From: DSNY01 sp016861185 | GTDB lineage: Bacteria; Pseudomonadota; Gammaproteobacteria; Burkholderiales; Burkholderiaceae_F | Assembly: GCA_030263275.1 (NCBI GenBank) | Contig: SZOR01000118.1 | Span: forward strand, 1 to 12,119 | Direction of reading: 5' to 3' | DNA length: 12,119 nt | Shown here: positions 1 through 7,232 of the stretch, piece by piece | How positions within the stretch are numbered: the stretch's first letter is position 1 | Layout: each line of letters begins with the position of its first letter | Position numbers and translations under genes: made by a program | The notes under the pieces: model-generated | Told to the model about the DNA's origin: nothing | The model's database searches: none | What the model saw: the letters and a program-made list of their open reading frames with translations, nothing else

Positions 1-1333
1 GCCCGCGCCGCCGGCGCCGCCGTGCGCCCGCCCCGGGCACGCCGCTCGCGTGCGCGGCCGCGACGAGTTGTTCGCGTTCGGCGTCGGTCGCGTGCATGAA
101 CCCGGTCCACCATTCGCCGAGTTCGGCGGGCGCCTCCTCGGCCGCGCAGCGCAGCACGAGAAAATCATAACCGGCGCGCAGCCGCAGGTGCTCGAGCAGC
201 TTGAACGGCGCGCGCCCGGTGCGCCGCTCGAAGCGCGGCTGCAGCATCCAGATCTCGCGCATGTCGGACGTATAGCGGCGCTGGATCGCGAGCTTCTCGG
301 TCTGCGCTTCGAGCACGTCGTCGATCGCGGCATCGAGCGCGGGGATGCGATGCTCGCCGCGCGCCTCGCGCTCCTTCCAGCGCTTCAGCACCTCGTGCCA
401 CAGCAGCGTGGCGAACAGGAAGCCCGGGGCGATGTGCTTGCCGGTCTGCACGCGCTCGTCGGTGCGCGACAGCGCGAGCATCACGAAGCGCTCGCCCGCG
501 GGCTGCTCGAGGATCACGTCGAGCAGCGGCAGCAGGCCGTGATGCAGCCCCTCGGCGCGCAGGCGCATGATGCAGGCCACGCTGTGGCCGCTTGTCAGCA
601 GCTTCAGCATCTCGTCGAACAGCCGCGCCGCCGGGACGTTTTCGATCAGCGGCGCCATGCGGCGGATCGGTTCGCGCGTGGCTTCGTCGATCTGGAAACC
701 GAGCTTGGCGGCGAAGCGCACCGCGCGCAGCATGCGCACGGGGTCCTCGCGGTAGCGCGTCTCGGGATCGCCGATGATGCGCAGCCGCTTGCGCCGCAAG
801 TCCTTGACGCCGTCGTGGTAGTCGAGCACGGTCTCCGTCAGCGGGTCGTAGTACAGCGCGTTGATCGTGAAGTCGCGCCGCGCCGCGTCCTCGTGCTGCG
901 CGCCGAACAGGTTGTCGGCCAGCACGCGACCGTGCTCGTCGGTCTGCCGCTCGGGATTGTCCAGCGCGCGGAAGGTCGACACCTCGATCGTTTCGCTGCC
1001 GAACATCACGTGCACGAGGCGGAAGCGGCGGCCGATGATGATCGCGCGGCGGAAGTGCGACTTGACCTGCTCGGGCGTGGCGTCGGTGGCGACGTCGAAG
1101 TCCTTCGGCGTGACGCCGAGCAGCAGGTCGCGCACCGCGCCGCCGACGATGTAGGCCCGGTGGCCCGCCTTCTGCAGCGTCTCGCACACGCGCACGGCGT
1201 TGCGCGGCACGCGGTTGCGGTCGATGCCATGTTCGGCGACGGGGATGCGCTTGGGCTCGCGCCTGACGCGCGCCGGCCGCGCCAGCGATCGGGAAAAAAG
1301 CGTGGAGACCTTCTGGACGAGGCGTTTGATCAT
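1..1333 (-). CDS. pcnB: Poly(A) polymerase I (3' end beyond window)
   Basis: Encodes a class II nucleotidyltransferase that adds poly(A) tails to RNA 3' ends and so promotes RNA decay and plasmid antisense-RNA turnover; it acts in the cytoplasm. The 444 codons seen begin MIKRLVQKVSTLF. The nucleotidyltransferase head shows GGAVRDLLLG (residues 64-73), the catalytic pair in DFD (78-80), GRRFRLVHV (101-109), RRDFTINAL (152-160) and GDPETRYREDPVRMLRAVRFA (188-208). An N-terminal basic stretch and the downstream LFDEMLKLL and EGLHHGLLPLLD segments match betaproteobacterial PcnB rather than the CCA-adding enzyme. The frame stays open to position 2 and ends in an Arg-rich tail (RRRRRRG), as the family's basic C-terminus does, so only a short part is missing. 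The start lies 3 bases after the phosphatase stop codon, suggesting translational coupling. In relatives folK usually follows. Confidence 0.95.
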   Translation of the reverse strand, partial: MIKRLVQKVSTLFSRSLARPARVRREPKRIPVAEHGIDRNRVPRNAVRVCETLQKAGHRAYIVGGAVRDLLLGVTPKDFDVATDATPEQVKSHFRRAIIIGRRFRLVHVMFGSETIEVSTFRALDNPERQTDEHGRVLADNLFGAQHEDAARRDFTINALYYDPLTETVLDYHDGVKDLRRKRLRIIGDPETRYREDPVRMLRAVRFAAKLGFQIDEATREPIRRMAPLIENVPAARLFDEMLKLLTSGHSVACIMRLRAEGLHHGLLPLLDVILEQPAGERFVMLALSRTDERVQTGKHIAPGFLFATLLWHEVLKRWKEREARGEHRIPALDAAIDDVLEAQTEKLAIQRRYTSDMREIWMLQPRFERRTGRAPFKLLEHLRLRAGYDFLVLRCAAEEAPAELGEWWTGFMHATDAEREQLVAAAHASGVPGAGARRRRRRG

Positions 1334-1336
1334 CGT

Positions 1337-2023
1337 TCAGGCGGCGCGCTCGAACAGTTCCAGCACCGGCCAGTTCCGCGCGGCCGCCACCGCGCGCAGC
1401 TTGGCGTCGCCGTTGGTCACGACCGCCCGCCCGCCGGCGGCGGCCACGCGCTCGAGCAGCGGCAGATCGACGATCGAGTCGCTGTAGAACGCGAGCGATT
1501 CGCAGCGCTCGAAGGTCGCGCCGCGCTGCGCCAGGAAATCCTCGACCTTGCGCACCTTGCCTGCGCCGTGCGAATGCGTGCCGACGTGGCGGCCGGTGAA
1601 CTCGCCGTCGCGCTCCTCGGGTTCGACCGCGAGAAGATGCTCGACGCCGAAGGCGTCGGCGATCGGTCGCGCGACGAAGGCGTTGGTGCCCGTGACGACG
1701 GCCAGCTCGTCGCCGGCGCGGCGATGCACGTCGACCAGTTCGAGCGCCTCGCGCCGCACGTGCGGCAGCACGCGGCCGCGCACGAACTCCGCGCGCAGGC
1801 GTTCGAGCTGCGCGCGCGGAAATCGCGCCAGCAGCCCCATCTGGAAGTCCAGGTACGCGAGGGCGTCGAAGCAACCCGCCGCGTAGGTGTCGGTGAATTC
1901 GCGGATGCGCGCGCCGTAGCTCGCCGCGTCGAGCCCGCCGGCGCGTACGACGAAGTGCGACCAGTCGTCGGCGCTGTCGATCGGCAGCAGCGTGCGGTCG
2001 AGGTCGAACAGCGCGAGCCTCAT
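1337..2023 (-). CDS. HAD-IB family phosphatase (SerB/CicA-like)
   Basis: A 228-residue cytoplasmic HAD-superfamily hydrolase, subclass IB. The four motifs are visible: motif I DLDRTLL with nucleophile D7 and acid/base D9, motif II VVTGT (109-113), motif III lysine K156 in GKVRKVEDFL, and motif IV SDSIVDLPLL (181-190) with D182 and D186. Homologues usually have SDSxNDLP here, so V185 replaces the common asparagine but both acidic residues remain. The cap between motifs I and II is helical, as in SerB-like enzymes. A GGAG Shine-Dalgarno sits about 8 bases upstream of the chosen ATG, and starting there places motif I at the very N-terminus as expected. The gene lies between hda and pcnB, a conserved Burkholderiales order. 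The physiological substrate is unknown; phosphoserine, histidinol-phosphate or a phospholipid phosphate are possibilities that the sequence does not separate. Confidence 0.9.
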   Translation of the reverse strand: MRLALFDLDRTLLPIDSADDWSHFVVRAGGLDAASYGARIREFTDTYAAGCFDALAYLDFQMGLLARFPRAQLERLRAEFVRGRVLPHVRREALELVDVHRRAGDELAVVTGTNAFVARPIADAFGVEHLLAVEPEERDGEFTGRHVGTHSHGAGKVRKVEDFLAQRGATFERCESLAFYSDSIVDLPLLERVAAAGGRAVVTNGDAKLRAVAAARNWPVLELFERAA

Positions 2024-2096
2024 CGGCTGCTCCGGCGCGAACCGCCCGCGCGGACTGCGCCCGGCCGGCAGGGTTTGTCGTTCATCGGACGCGATT

Positions 2097-2744
2097 CTAC
2101 GTGCCGCCCGCCAGCCATTCGCGCAGCAGCGGCACGGTCAGCGCGCGGCGGCGCGCGAGCGCGTAGGCGTCGAGCGCGTCGAGCGCGGCGACCAGCGTGC
2201 GCAGGTCGCGCGGCAGGTGCGTCAGCATGTACGGGATCAGATCGTCGGACACCGCCACGCCGCGCGTGGCGGCATGCGCGGCGAGCGCGGCTGTCTTCTC
2301 CGCGTCGCTCAGCGCGTGAAGCTGATAGACGAGCCCCCACGCGAGCCGCGTGCGCAGGTCTTCGCGCAGCGCGAGCTGTGCCGGCGGCAGCGGGCCGGCA
2401 ACGGCGCAGGCGGCGTCCACCCGCGCGCGGACCGCGTTCAGCCGGTTGAAGAGCGCCACCTGCGCGGCGGCGTCGAGCCGGTGGACGTCGTCGACGAGCG
2501 TCAGTCCCGGCGAATCCGGCGCGGCGTCCGGCGACCACCAGGCGGCGCGGGGCGCGCGTGCAAGCGCGGCGAGCAGATGCGTGCGGCCGCTGCCGTCTTC
2601 GCCCCACAGGTAGACGATCCGCTCCGCGAGCGCGCCGCGCGCGAGCCGGCGCAGCGCGTCGAGCGCCTCCGCGTTGCGCCCGGCGACGAAGTTGTCGAGC
2701 GTGGGCTCGCGCGGCTGCAGCAGATCCAGCGCGAGTTGGCTCAT
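2097..2744 (-). CDS. hda: Hda, regulatory inactivator of DnaA
   Basis: A 215-residue DnaA-like AAA+ ATPase. With the DNA-loaded beta clamp, Hda stimulates hydrolysis of DnaA-bound ATP and prevents re-initiation of replication. The N-terminal QLALDL (residues 3-8) fits the clamp-binding hexapeptide (QLSLPL in E. coli). The P-loop is GEDGSGRTHLL (48-58), with Arg where classic Walker A has Lys; E. coli Hda has the same change. Walker B is LTLVDDVHRL (81-90), an arginine-bearing DLRTRLAWGL segment lies at 129-138, and the sensor-2-type helix PRDLRTLVAALD is at 178-189. The DNA-binding domain IV of DnaA is absent, as expected for Hda. The frame is open far upstream, but the clamp motif and an ATGA overlap with the permease stop codon fix the start at 2744. 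Co-transcription with the permease gene is likely. Confidence 0.94.
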   Translation of the reverse strand: MSQLALDLLQPREPTLDNFVAGRNAEALDALRRLARGALAERIVYLWGEDGSGRTHLLAALARAPRAAWWSPDAAPDSPGLTLVDDVHRLDAAAQVALFNRLNAVRARVDAACAVAGPLPPAQLALREDLRTRLAWGLVYQLHALSDAEKTAALAAHAATRGVAVSDDLIPYMLTHLPRDLRTLVAALDALDAYALARRRALTVPLLREWLAGGT

Positions 2745-3808
2745 GCCCTGCGGTAGAACTCGCTCGCGAGGTAGGCATCCTTCAGCCGCCGCAGCGCGAC
2801 CAGCAGCGCGGCGCTCGCGGGCAGCGCGAGCAGTACGCCGAAGAAGCCGAAGACCTGGCCGAACGCCAGCAGCGCGAAGATCACCGCGATCGGGTGCAGG
2901 CCGATGCGCTCGCCCACGAGCCGCGGCGTCAGGAAGAAGCTTTCGATCGCCTGGCCGACGCCGTAGATCACCGCGACGGCGAGAAAGCCGTACAGGCTGC
3001 CGAACTGCAGCAGCGCCGCGAGGATCGCGAGCACGAGGCCGAACGCGAAGCCGACGTACGGAATGAAGATCAGCAGACCCGTCAGGAGGCCGACCGGCAG
3101 CGCGGTCTGGAACCCCGCGATCGCGAGCGCGACCGAGTAGTACGCGGCGAGCACCAGCATGACCGTCAGCTGCCCGCGCAGGAACTGCGCGAGCAGGCCG
3201 TCGATTTCGCCGAGCATCGAGACCGTCTGCCCGTGCCAGCGGCGGGGGATCAGCGCTTCGGCGCGGCGGCGAAAGTCGTGCCAGTCGAGCAGCGCGTAGA
3301 ACAGCACGATCGGCACCAGGAACAGCGTTCCGATCAGGCCCAGCAGCGCGATGCCGCCCTCGCGCGCATGGGCGAAGATGCGCGCGATCAGATCCTGCTG
3401 CGAGCCGACGCGTTCGGCGAGCAGTTCCTTCAGCGTCTGCGCGTCGAACCGGATCGTGAGACCGAACCACTCCTGCAGCTTCGGCGCGACCGCCTGGTTC
3501 AGCTTGTTGATCAGCCCCGGCAGCTGCGCCTGCAGTTGCACCAGTTCCTTCTGCAGCACCGGGATCAGGATCAGCAGCAGCCCGAGCAGGATCAGCCCGA
3601 GCAGGAAGATCATCGCCAGCACCGCGGCCCAGCGCGGAAGCCGGCGCGCCGCGAGCCAGTCCACGCCCGGCGACAGCAGATACGCGAGGATCGCTGCGAG
3701 CGCGAACGGCGTCAGCACCGGCGCGAGCAGGTACATCAGCGCGAGCAGCGCCAGACCGACGCCGACCCACATCCCCGTCTGCAAACGTTCGGCGGTGAAG
3801 AAGCTCAT
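2741..3808 (-). CDS. AI-2E/PerM family membrane transporter
   Basis: A 355-residue inner-membrane protein of the AI-2E exporter/PerM family. Hydrophobic segments lie at about residues 12-45 (two), 58-83, 150-175, 213-232, 236-263, 272-290 and 303-340. A long soluble stretch of about residues 85-150 contains the amphipathic segment typical of the family. The family signature near the C-terminus is clear: IESFFLTPRLVGERIGLHP (residues 288-306), then a glycine-rich FGQVFGFFGVLLALP. The start MSFFTAERLQ is the last methionine before the first membrane helix. The frame stays open 50 codons further upstream, but that part reads through a REP palindrome and looks non-coding. There is no strong Shine-Dalgarno. 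It heads the hda-HAD-pcnB operon, overlapping hda by ATGA. The substrate is unknown; family members have been linked to AI-2 or ion export. Confidence 0.9.
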   Translation of the reverse strand: MSFFTAERLQTGMWVGVGLALLALMYLLAPVLTPFALAAILAYLLSPGVDWLAARRLPRWAAVLAMIFLLGLILLGLLLILIPVLQKELVQLQAQLPGLINKLNQAVAPKLQEWFGLTIRFDAQTLKELLAERVGSQQDLIARIFAHAREGGIALLGLIGTLFLVPIVLFYALLDWHDFRRRAEALIPRRWHGQTVSMLGEIDGLLAQFLRGQLTVMLVLAAYYSVALAIAGFQTALPVGLLTGLLIFIPYVGFAFGLVLAILAALLQFGSLYGFLAVAVIYGVGQAIESFFLTPRLVGERIGLHPIAVIFALLAFGQVFGFFGVLLALPASAALLVALRRLKDAYLASEFYRRA

Positions 3809-3897
3809 CGAATAGAATCCGCGGGCAAACGGCGCGTAGTCTAGCCGTCGGGCGTCGCGCATCGGGGGCGGGTCGACATCGCTTTCACGGGTCGTTC

Positions 3898-3930
3898 CCG
3901 TTCGTGTTGAGCCCGTCGAAACACGAACGG
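3898..3930. repeat. REP-like palindrome A
   Basis: Perfect 11-bp inverted repeat: CCGTTCGTGTT (3898-3908) pairs with AACACGAACGG (3920-3930) across an 11-base loop, GAGCCCGTCGA. The core TGAGCCYGTCGAA is a dispersed intergenic palindrome familiar from many GC-rich proteobacteria. It lies between the divergent permease and purM genes and has an inverted partner at 3959-3987. Confidence 0.75.
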
Positions 3931-3958
3931 CGCGCGGGCAGATCTCGCCGTCGTCCAT

Positions 3959-3987
3959 CCGCCCTTCGACAGGCTCAGGGCGAACGG
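3959..3987. repeat. REP-like palindrome B (inverted relative to A)
   Basis: Contains CCCTTCGACAGGCTCAGGGC, the reverse-orientation version of the core in element A. GCCCT (3961-3965) pairs with AGGGC (3977-3981). With element A it forms a head-to-head pair about 28 bases apart, like a BIME. Such pairs can stabilise mRNA ends, bind nucleoid proteins or be targets of REP-associated transposases; which applies here is not known. Confidence 0.75.
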
Positions 3988-4013
3988 ATCGCGCTTATGC
4001 AGGCGCCTGAATC

Positions 4014-4041
4014 GCAATCCGCAATCCGCAATCCGCAATCC
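4014..4041. repeat. Four tandem GCAATCC heptamers
   Basis: Four exact copies of GCAATCC at 4014-4020, 4021-4027, 4028-4034 and 4035-4041, followed by GAC and then the purM ATG. The array occupies the place where a ribosome binding site would be. The same heptamer recurs in arrays between the hydroxybutyrate dehydrogenase and decarboxylase-like genes, so it is a dispersed tandem element of this genome. Confidence 0.9.
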
Positions 4042-4044
4042 GAC

Positions 4045-5145
4045 ATGTCCCTCGACTACAAGCAAGCCGGCGTCGACTACGCGCAGATCGATCCGCTGAA
4101 GATCCTCGCGCAGCGCGCCGCGGCGGCCACCGCCGGCAATCTGGCGCGGCACGGGTTGATCGAGGTCGCGGCGTCGCGCGGCGAGTCGGCCTACGTGGTC
4201 GACTGCGGCGACTTCTACCTCGCGTCGATCACCGAATGCCTCGGCACCAAGGCGCTGGTGGCCGACGCGATGCGCGCGATCACCGGTCGCACGTATTACG
4301 ACCGCATCGCGCAGGACACGCTCGCGATGGCGATCAACGACATCGTGACCGTCGGCGCCACGCCCGTATCGGTGCACGCGTACTGGGCGACCGGCGGCAG
4401 CGACTGGTTCGCCGACGAAGCGCGTGCGCGCGAACTGGTCGAGGGCTGGAAAGCCGCGTGCGATGCGTGCGGCGTGGCATGGGGCGGCGGCGAAACGCCG
4501 GCGCTCGCGGGCGTCGTGGCGCCGGGGCGGATCGATCTCGCGGCTTCGTGCGTCGGCATCGTGCGGCCGAAGTCTCGTCTGACGCTCGGCGAAAAGCTCG
4601 CCGCAGGCGATGCGATCGTGCTGCTTGCTTCGAGCGGCATCCACGCCAACGGCGTATCGCTCGCGCGCAAGCTCGCCGAACGTCTGCCGGACGGCTACGC
4701 GACGAAGCTCGGCGACGGCACGCTGTACGGCGAGGCGCTGCTCGCGCCGACCGTGCTGTATTCGCCGGTGACCGAAGCGCTCGCCGCCGCGGGCATCGTT
4801 CCGCACTACTGCGCGAACGTCACCGGCCACGGCTGGCGCAAGCTGATGCGGCATCCGGGTGCGTTCACCTATCGCATCCACACGCTGCCGCCGGTGCCGC
4901 CGGTGCTGCAGTTCATCCAGCGCGAAGCGCAGATCGACGCGCGCGAGGCCTACGGCAACCTGAACATGGGCGCGGGCTTCGCGCTCTACGTCGCTGCGGA
5001 GGATGCCGAGCGCGCGGCGCAGATCGCCCGCGCCCACGCCATCGACGCCTGGGTCGCCGGTCGCGTCGAAGCCGGTGCGAAGCAGGTCGTGATCGAGCCG
5101 CTCGCGCTGACCTTCGGCGGCGAAGACCTGCACGTGCGCCTCTAG
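4045..5145 (+). CDS. purM: Divergent PurM-type AIR synthase (phosphoribosylformylglycinamidine cyclo-ligase)
   Basis: A 366-residue member of the PurM/AIR-synthase ATP-grasp-unlike fold, expected to make aminoimidazole ribonucleotide from FGAM and ATP in purine synthesis. Family motifs in order: YKQAGVDY (5-12; canonical YKDAGVD), ECLGTKAL (64-71; canonical GTDGVGTKL), AINDIVTVGATP (96-107; canonical VNDxxxxGAEP), YWATGGSDW (113-121), GGGETPALAG (147-156; canonical GGETAEMPG), SSGIHANGVSL (196-206), NVTGHGWRKL (258-267; canonical TGGG) and NMGAGFAL (307-314). Order and spacing fit PurM, but the changes are consistent enough to suggest a separate subfamily. It sits where purM lies in Burkholderiales, divergent from the permease. 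The start at 4045 follows heptamer repeats with no Shine-Dalgarno; in-frame ATG 3997 is an alternative adding MQAPESQ and repeat-encoded residues. AIR synthase-related protein of other role is possible. Confidence 0.8.
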   Translation: MSLDYKQAGVDYAQIDPLKILAQRAAAATAGNLARHGLIEVAASRGESAYVVDCGDFYLASITECLGTKALVADAMRAITGRTYYDRIAQDTLAMAINDIVTVGATPVSVHAYWATGGSDWFADEARARELVEGWKAACDACGVAWGGGETPALAGVVAPGRIDLAASCVGIVRPKSRLTLGEKLAAGDAIVLLASSGIHANGVSLARKLAERLPDGYATKLGDGTLYGEALLAPTVLYSPVTEALAAAGIVPHYCANVTGHGWRKLMRHPGAFTYRIHTLPPVPPVLQFIQREAQIDAREAYGNLNMGAGFALYVAAEDAERAAQIARAHAIDAWVAGRVEAGAKQVVIEPLALTFGGEDLHVRL

Positions 5146-5157
5146 ATCTCCGCGCAC

Positions 5158-5185
5158 AGCGCGTCGCTCGACGCGCTTCCTTCTT
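5158..5185 (+). terminator. Probable Rho-independent terminator of purM
   Basis: AGCGCGTC (5158-5165) and GACGCGCT (5170-5177) form a perfect 8-bp GC-rich stem with a GCTC loop, followed directly by the T-rich run TCCTTCTT (5178-5185). It begins 12 bases after the purM stop codon, the expected place and orientation. The T-run is interrupted by C, so strength is uncertain. Confidence 0.7.
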
Positions 5186-5433
5186 ACTCGGTTCGCGTCG
5201 CACGCATCGCGCGGATGCGGCATGAAAGATTCACGCCGCTCGCCTGACCAACGCAGCAACGCAGCGCCGGCCCGAGCGGCGCAAGGCGCGAAGGAGGAAA
5301 TCCGCAGTCCCTGATTTCGAGCGTGCGGCGAAGCCGCGTGCAGGGGCGAGGCTTGCCTTCTTCCGGCTGGTGCTGCGACCACATGTCGCGGCCGACCGGC
5401 TGCGGCGCAACCAGCGTACGAAGGAGAAACCTC
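5186..5433. other. Intergenic leader before the cupin gene
   Basis: About 250 bases without a convincing gene. It holds one copy of a 33-base imperfect repeat (5222-5254) also found at 8121-8153, an orphan AAGGAGG (5291-5297) with no start codon at a useful distance, and a small hairpin GCGGC-gaa-GCCGC (5325-5337). A real Shine-Dalgarno AAGGAG (5421-5426) precedes the cupin start. No clear -35/-10 promoter pair stands out, but transcription of the cupin gene must begin here if the purM terminator works. Confidence 0.5.
5222..5254 (+). repeat. Imperfect 33-base direct repeat, copy 1
   Basis: Begins ATGAAAGATTCACGCCGCTC and ends ACCAACGC. By hand alignment it matches 27 of 33 positions with 8121-8153. 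The left part carries a small dyad (TGAA-N3-TTCA). It lies in the leader of the cupin transcription unit. Confidence 0.6.
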
Positions 5434-5928
5434 ATGCAAAGCAAGCACAACCTCTGGCGCCGTACGGCGATCGGCGCTCTCGTCGTGGGCGCGCTTTCGT
5501 TCGGCGCGGCCGCCCAGGCCGGCGAATGCCCGGCCGACAAGCGCGTTGCCGACGGTCAGGGTCAGAAGAACCCCGGTTACGCCGCCAAAGGCGTCAAAGA
5601 CGTCGTCCGCAACGCGATCGATCTCGGCAGGGAAGCGCCGATGCTGAACGGGCGGCTGTTCCGCATCCGCCAGCTCGACATCGAGCCGGGCGGCATCGTG
5701 CCGTGGCACAGCCACGACGAGCGGCCGGCGCAGATCTACGTCGTGTCGGGCGAGATCGTCGAGTACGCGAGCAACTGCGCGGTGCCGATCGTGCACAAGG
5801 CCGGCGAGATCTCGTCCGAAGCGAAGGGCACGTCGCACTGGTGGCAGAACCACGGCAAGTCGCCGGTCGTGCTGATCTCCGTGGACATCTTCCACGACAA
5901 GAGCGGCGCGGACAAGAAGATGATGTGA
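5434..5928 (+). CDS. Secreted cupin-domain protein
   Basis: A 164-residue small beta-barrel protein with a Sec signal peptide: basic start MQSKHNLWRR, hydrophobic core to about residue 24, and probable cleavage after AQA (27-29). The mature part begins GECPADKR and contains one cupin domain. Cupin motif 1 is GGIVPWHSHDERPAQIYVVSGE (86-107), with likely metal ligands H92 and H94 and glutamine (Q100) where glutamate is usual. Motif 2 is GEISSEAKGTSHWWQNHG (124-141), with H135 and N139 in the expected spacing. A strong AAGGAG (5421-5426) 7 bases upstream fixes the start. The protein probably works in the periplasm; cupins range from oxygenases and isomerases to binding proteins, so no reaction can be assigned. 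It is followed 59 bases later by an MFS transporter gene in the same direction, and the two may be co-transcribed. Confidence 0.85.
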   Translation: MQSKHNLWRRTAIGALVVGALSFGAAAQAGECPADKRVADGQGQKNPGYAAKGVKDVVRNAIDLGREAPMLNGRLFRIRQLDIEPGGIVPWHSHDERPAQIYVVSGEIVEYASNCAVPIVHKAGEISSEAKGTSHWWQNHGKSPVVLISVDIFHDKSGADKKMM

Positions 5929-5987
5929 CGCGCCTCGACCCGGGACGTCGACCGGACGCCCCGGGCCGCCGCCCGACGAGACAAGCC

Positions 5988-7220
5988 ATGTCCAACGCTA
6001 CCGACGTCTGCGCGATTCCCGGCGCGCCGCCCGACACGCCCGCCACGGCGCTCGCGCGCCGGCTGCTGATCGGGCTGACCGCCTTTCTGACGCTGGTCGA
6101 TCTGTTCGCCACGCAGGCGATCCTGCCTTCGCTCGTGCAGCACTACCGCGTGACGCCGGCGGCGATGGGCTTCGCGGTCAACGCGAGCACGATCGGCATG
6201 GCGATCGCGGGGCTCGTCGTCGCGTACTTCAGCCGCCATATCGACCGGCGGCTCGGCATCTTCGCCAGCCTCGCACTGCTCGCGGTGCCGACCGCGCTGC
6301 TCGCGTCCGCGCCCGACCTCGCGACGTTCACCGCGCTGCGCATCGCGCAGGGCCTTTGCATGTCGGCGGCGTTCACGCTGATGCTCGCGTACCTCGCCGA
6401 GCACTGCAGCGCGCAGGAGGTCGCCGCCGCGTTCGCCGCCTACATCGCCGGCAACGTCGCGAGCAATCTGTTCGGACGCCTGATGTCGGCCGCGCTCGCC
6501 GATGCGTTCGGCCTCGCCGGAAACTTCTACGTCTTCGCGCTGCTCAACCTCGCGGGCGCGCTGCTCGTCTGGTTCACGCTGAGCCGTACGCCTTCGGTGC
6601 TGGTGCCGATGTCGGCGGTGCGTTCGCCGTGGAACGTCTGGCGCGACCATCTCGCCAACCCCGCGCTGCGGGTCGCGTTCGCACTCGGCTTCCTGATCCT
6701 GTTCGTCTTCCTCGGAACGTTCACCTACGTGAACTTCGTGCTCGCGCGGCCGCCGCTGGCGCTGAGCGCGATGGCGCTCGGCGTCGTCTACTTCGTCTTC
6801 GTGCCGTCGATGATCACCACGCCGCTCGCCGGCCGCGCCGTGCAGCGCTTCGGCGCGCGGCGCGCGGTGGTCGCGGGGCTCGTGACCGCGGCGCTCGGCC
6901 TGCCGCTGCTCGTGCTGCCGAATCTCGCCGCGGTGCTCGCCGGCATGGTGCTGGTCGCCGTCGGGACGTTCTTCGCGCAGGCGACGACGACCGGCTTCGT
7001 CGGTCGCGCGGCGACGACCGACCGCGCTTCGGCCAACGGCATCTACCTCGCGAGCTACTTCCTCGGCGGCCTGGTCGGCGCCGCGGTGCTCGGGCAGGTG
7101 TTCGACGGGTTCGGGTGGGGCGCGGTCGTCGTGGGGCTGGCGATCGCCATCGCGGCGGCCGCGCTGCTCGCGTCGCGCCTGACGCTGCCGCAGCCGCAGC
7201 TTCGCCCCGCGGTCGCTTGA
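5988..7220 (+). CDS. MFS transporter (YnfM-like, 12 TM)
   Basis: A 410-residue inner-membrane major-facilitator protein with about twelve hydrophobic segments, the first at roughly residues 25-48. The two halves of six helices are separated by a polar loop near residues 200-225 (SRTPSVLVPMSAVRSPWNVW). The cytoplasmic loop between helices 2 and 3 (AYFSRHIDRRLGIF, about 79-92) is a degenerate MFS motif A. The sequence resembles the arabinose-efflux/YnfM-type drug:H+ antiporter group, but no substrate can be read from it. The start MSNATDVCAI is chosen because it begins just before the first membrane helix; only a weak GACGAG precedes it. The upstream in-frame extension is a shadow of the cupin gene. 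The downstream DUF1622 gene starts 12 bases after its stop, suggesting one transcript. Confidence 0.88.
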   Translation: MSNATDVCAIPGAPPDTPATALARRLLIGLTAFLTLVDLFATQAILPSLVQHYRVTPAAMGFAVNASTIGMAIAGLVVAYFSRHIDRRLGIFASLALLAVPTALLASAPDLATFTALRIAQGLCMSAAFTLMLAYLAEHCSAQEVAAAFAAYIAGNVASNLFGRLMSAALADAFGLAGNFYVFALLNLAGALLVWFTLSRTPSVLVPMSAVRSPWNVWRDHLANPALRVAFALGFLILFVFLGTFTYVNFVLARPPLALSAMALGVVYFVFVPSMITTPLAGRAVQRFGARRAVVAGLVTAALGLPLLVLPNLAAVLAGMVLVAVGTFFAQATTTGFVGRAATTDRASANGIYLASYFLGGLVGAAVLGQVFDGFGWGAVVVGLAIAIAAAALLASRLTLPQPQLRPAVA

Positions 7221-7232
7221 ACGGGGCGCGCG

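Noticed and set aside
50..2449. Very long plus-strand open frame (799 codons) opposite pcnB, the phosphatase and hda
   Set aside because: It is the antisense of three clearly conserved genes; with G+C-rich third positions stop codons are rare. The translation is Arg/His/Ala-rich with no family motif.
3809..3958. Upstream start adding 50 residues to the permease
   Set aside because: The added residues read through REP palindrome A and have no membrane or family features.
5291..5297. AAGGAGG as a ribosome site for a hidden gene
   Set aside because: No ATG, GTG or TTG follows at a workable distance with an open frame of useful length.
5222..5314. Possible 30-residue peptide starting MKDSRRSPDQ inside the repeat
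   Set aside because: The second repeat copy gives only nine codons before a stop, starts with GTG, and neither has a good ribosome site; a DNA-level repeat explains it better.
3841..5895. Long minus-strand open frame opposite purM and the cupin gene
   Set aside because: It reads through REP and heptamer repeats and antisense to recognised motifs; no domain is visible.
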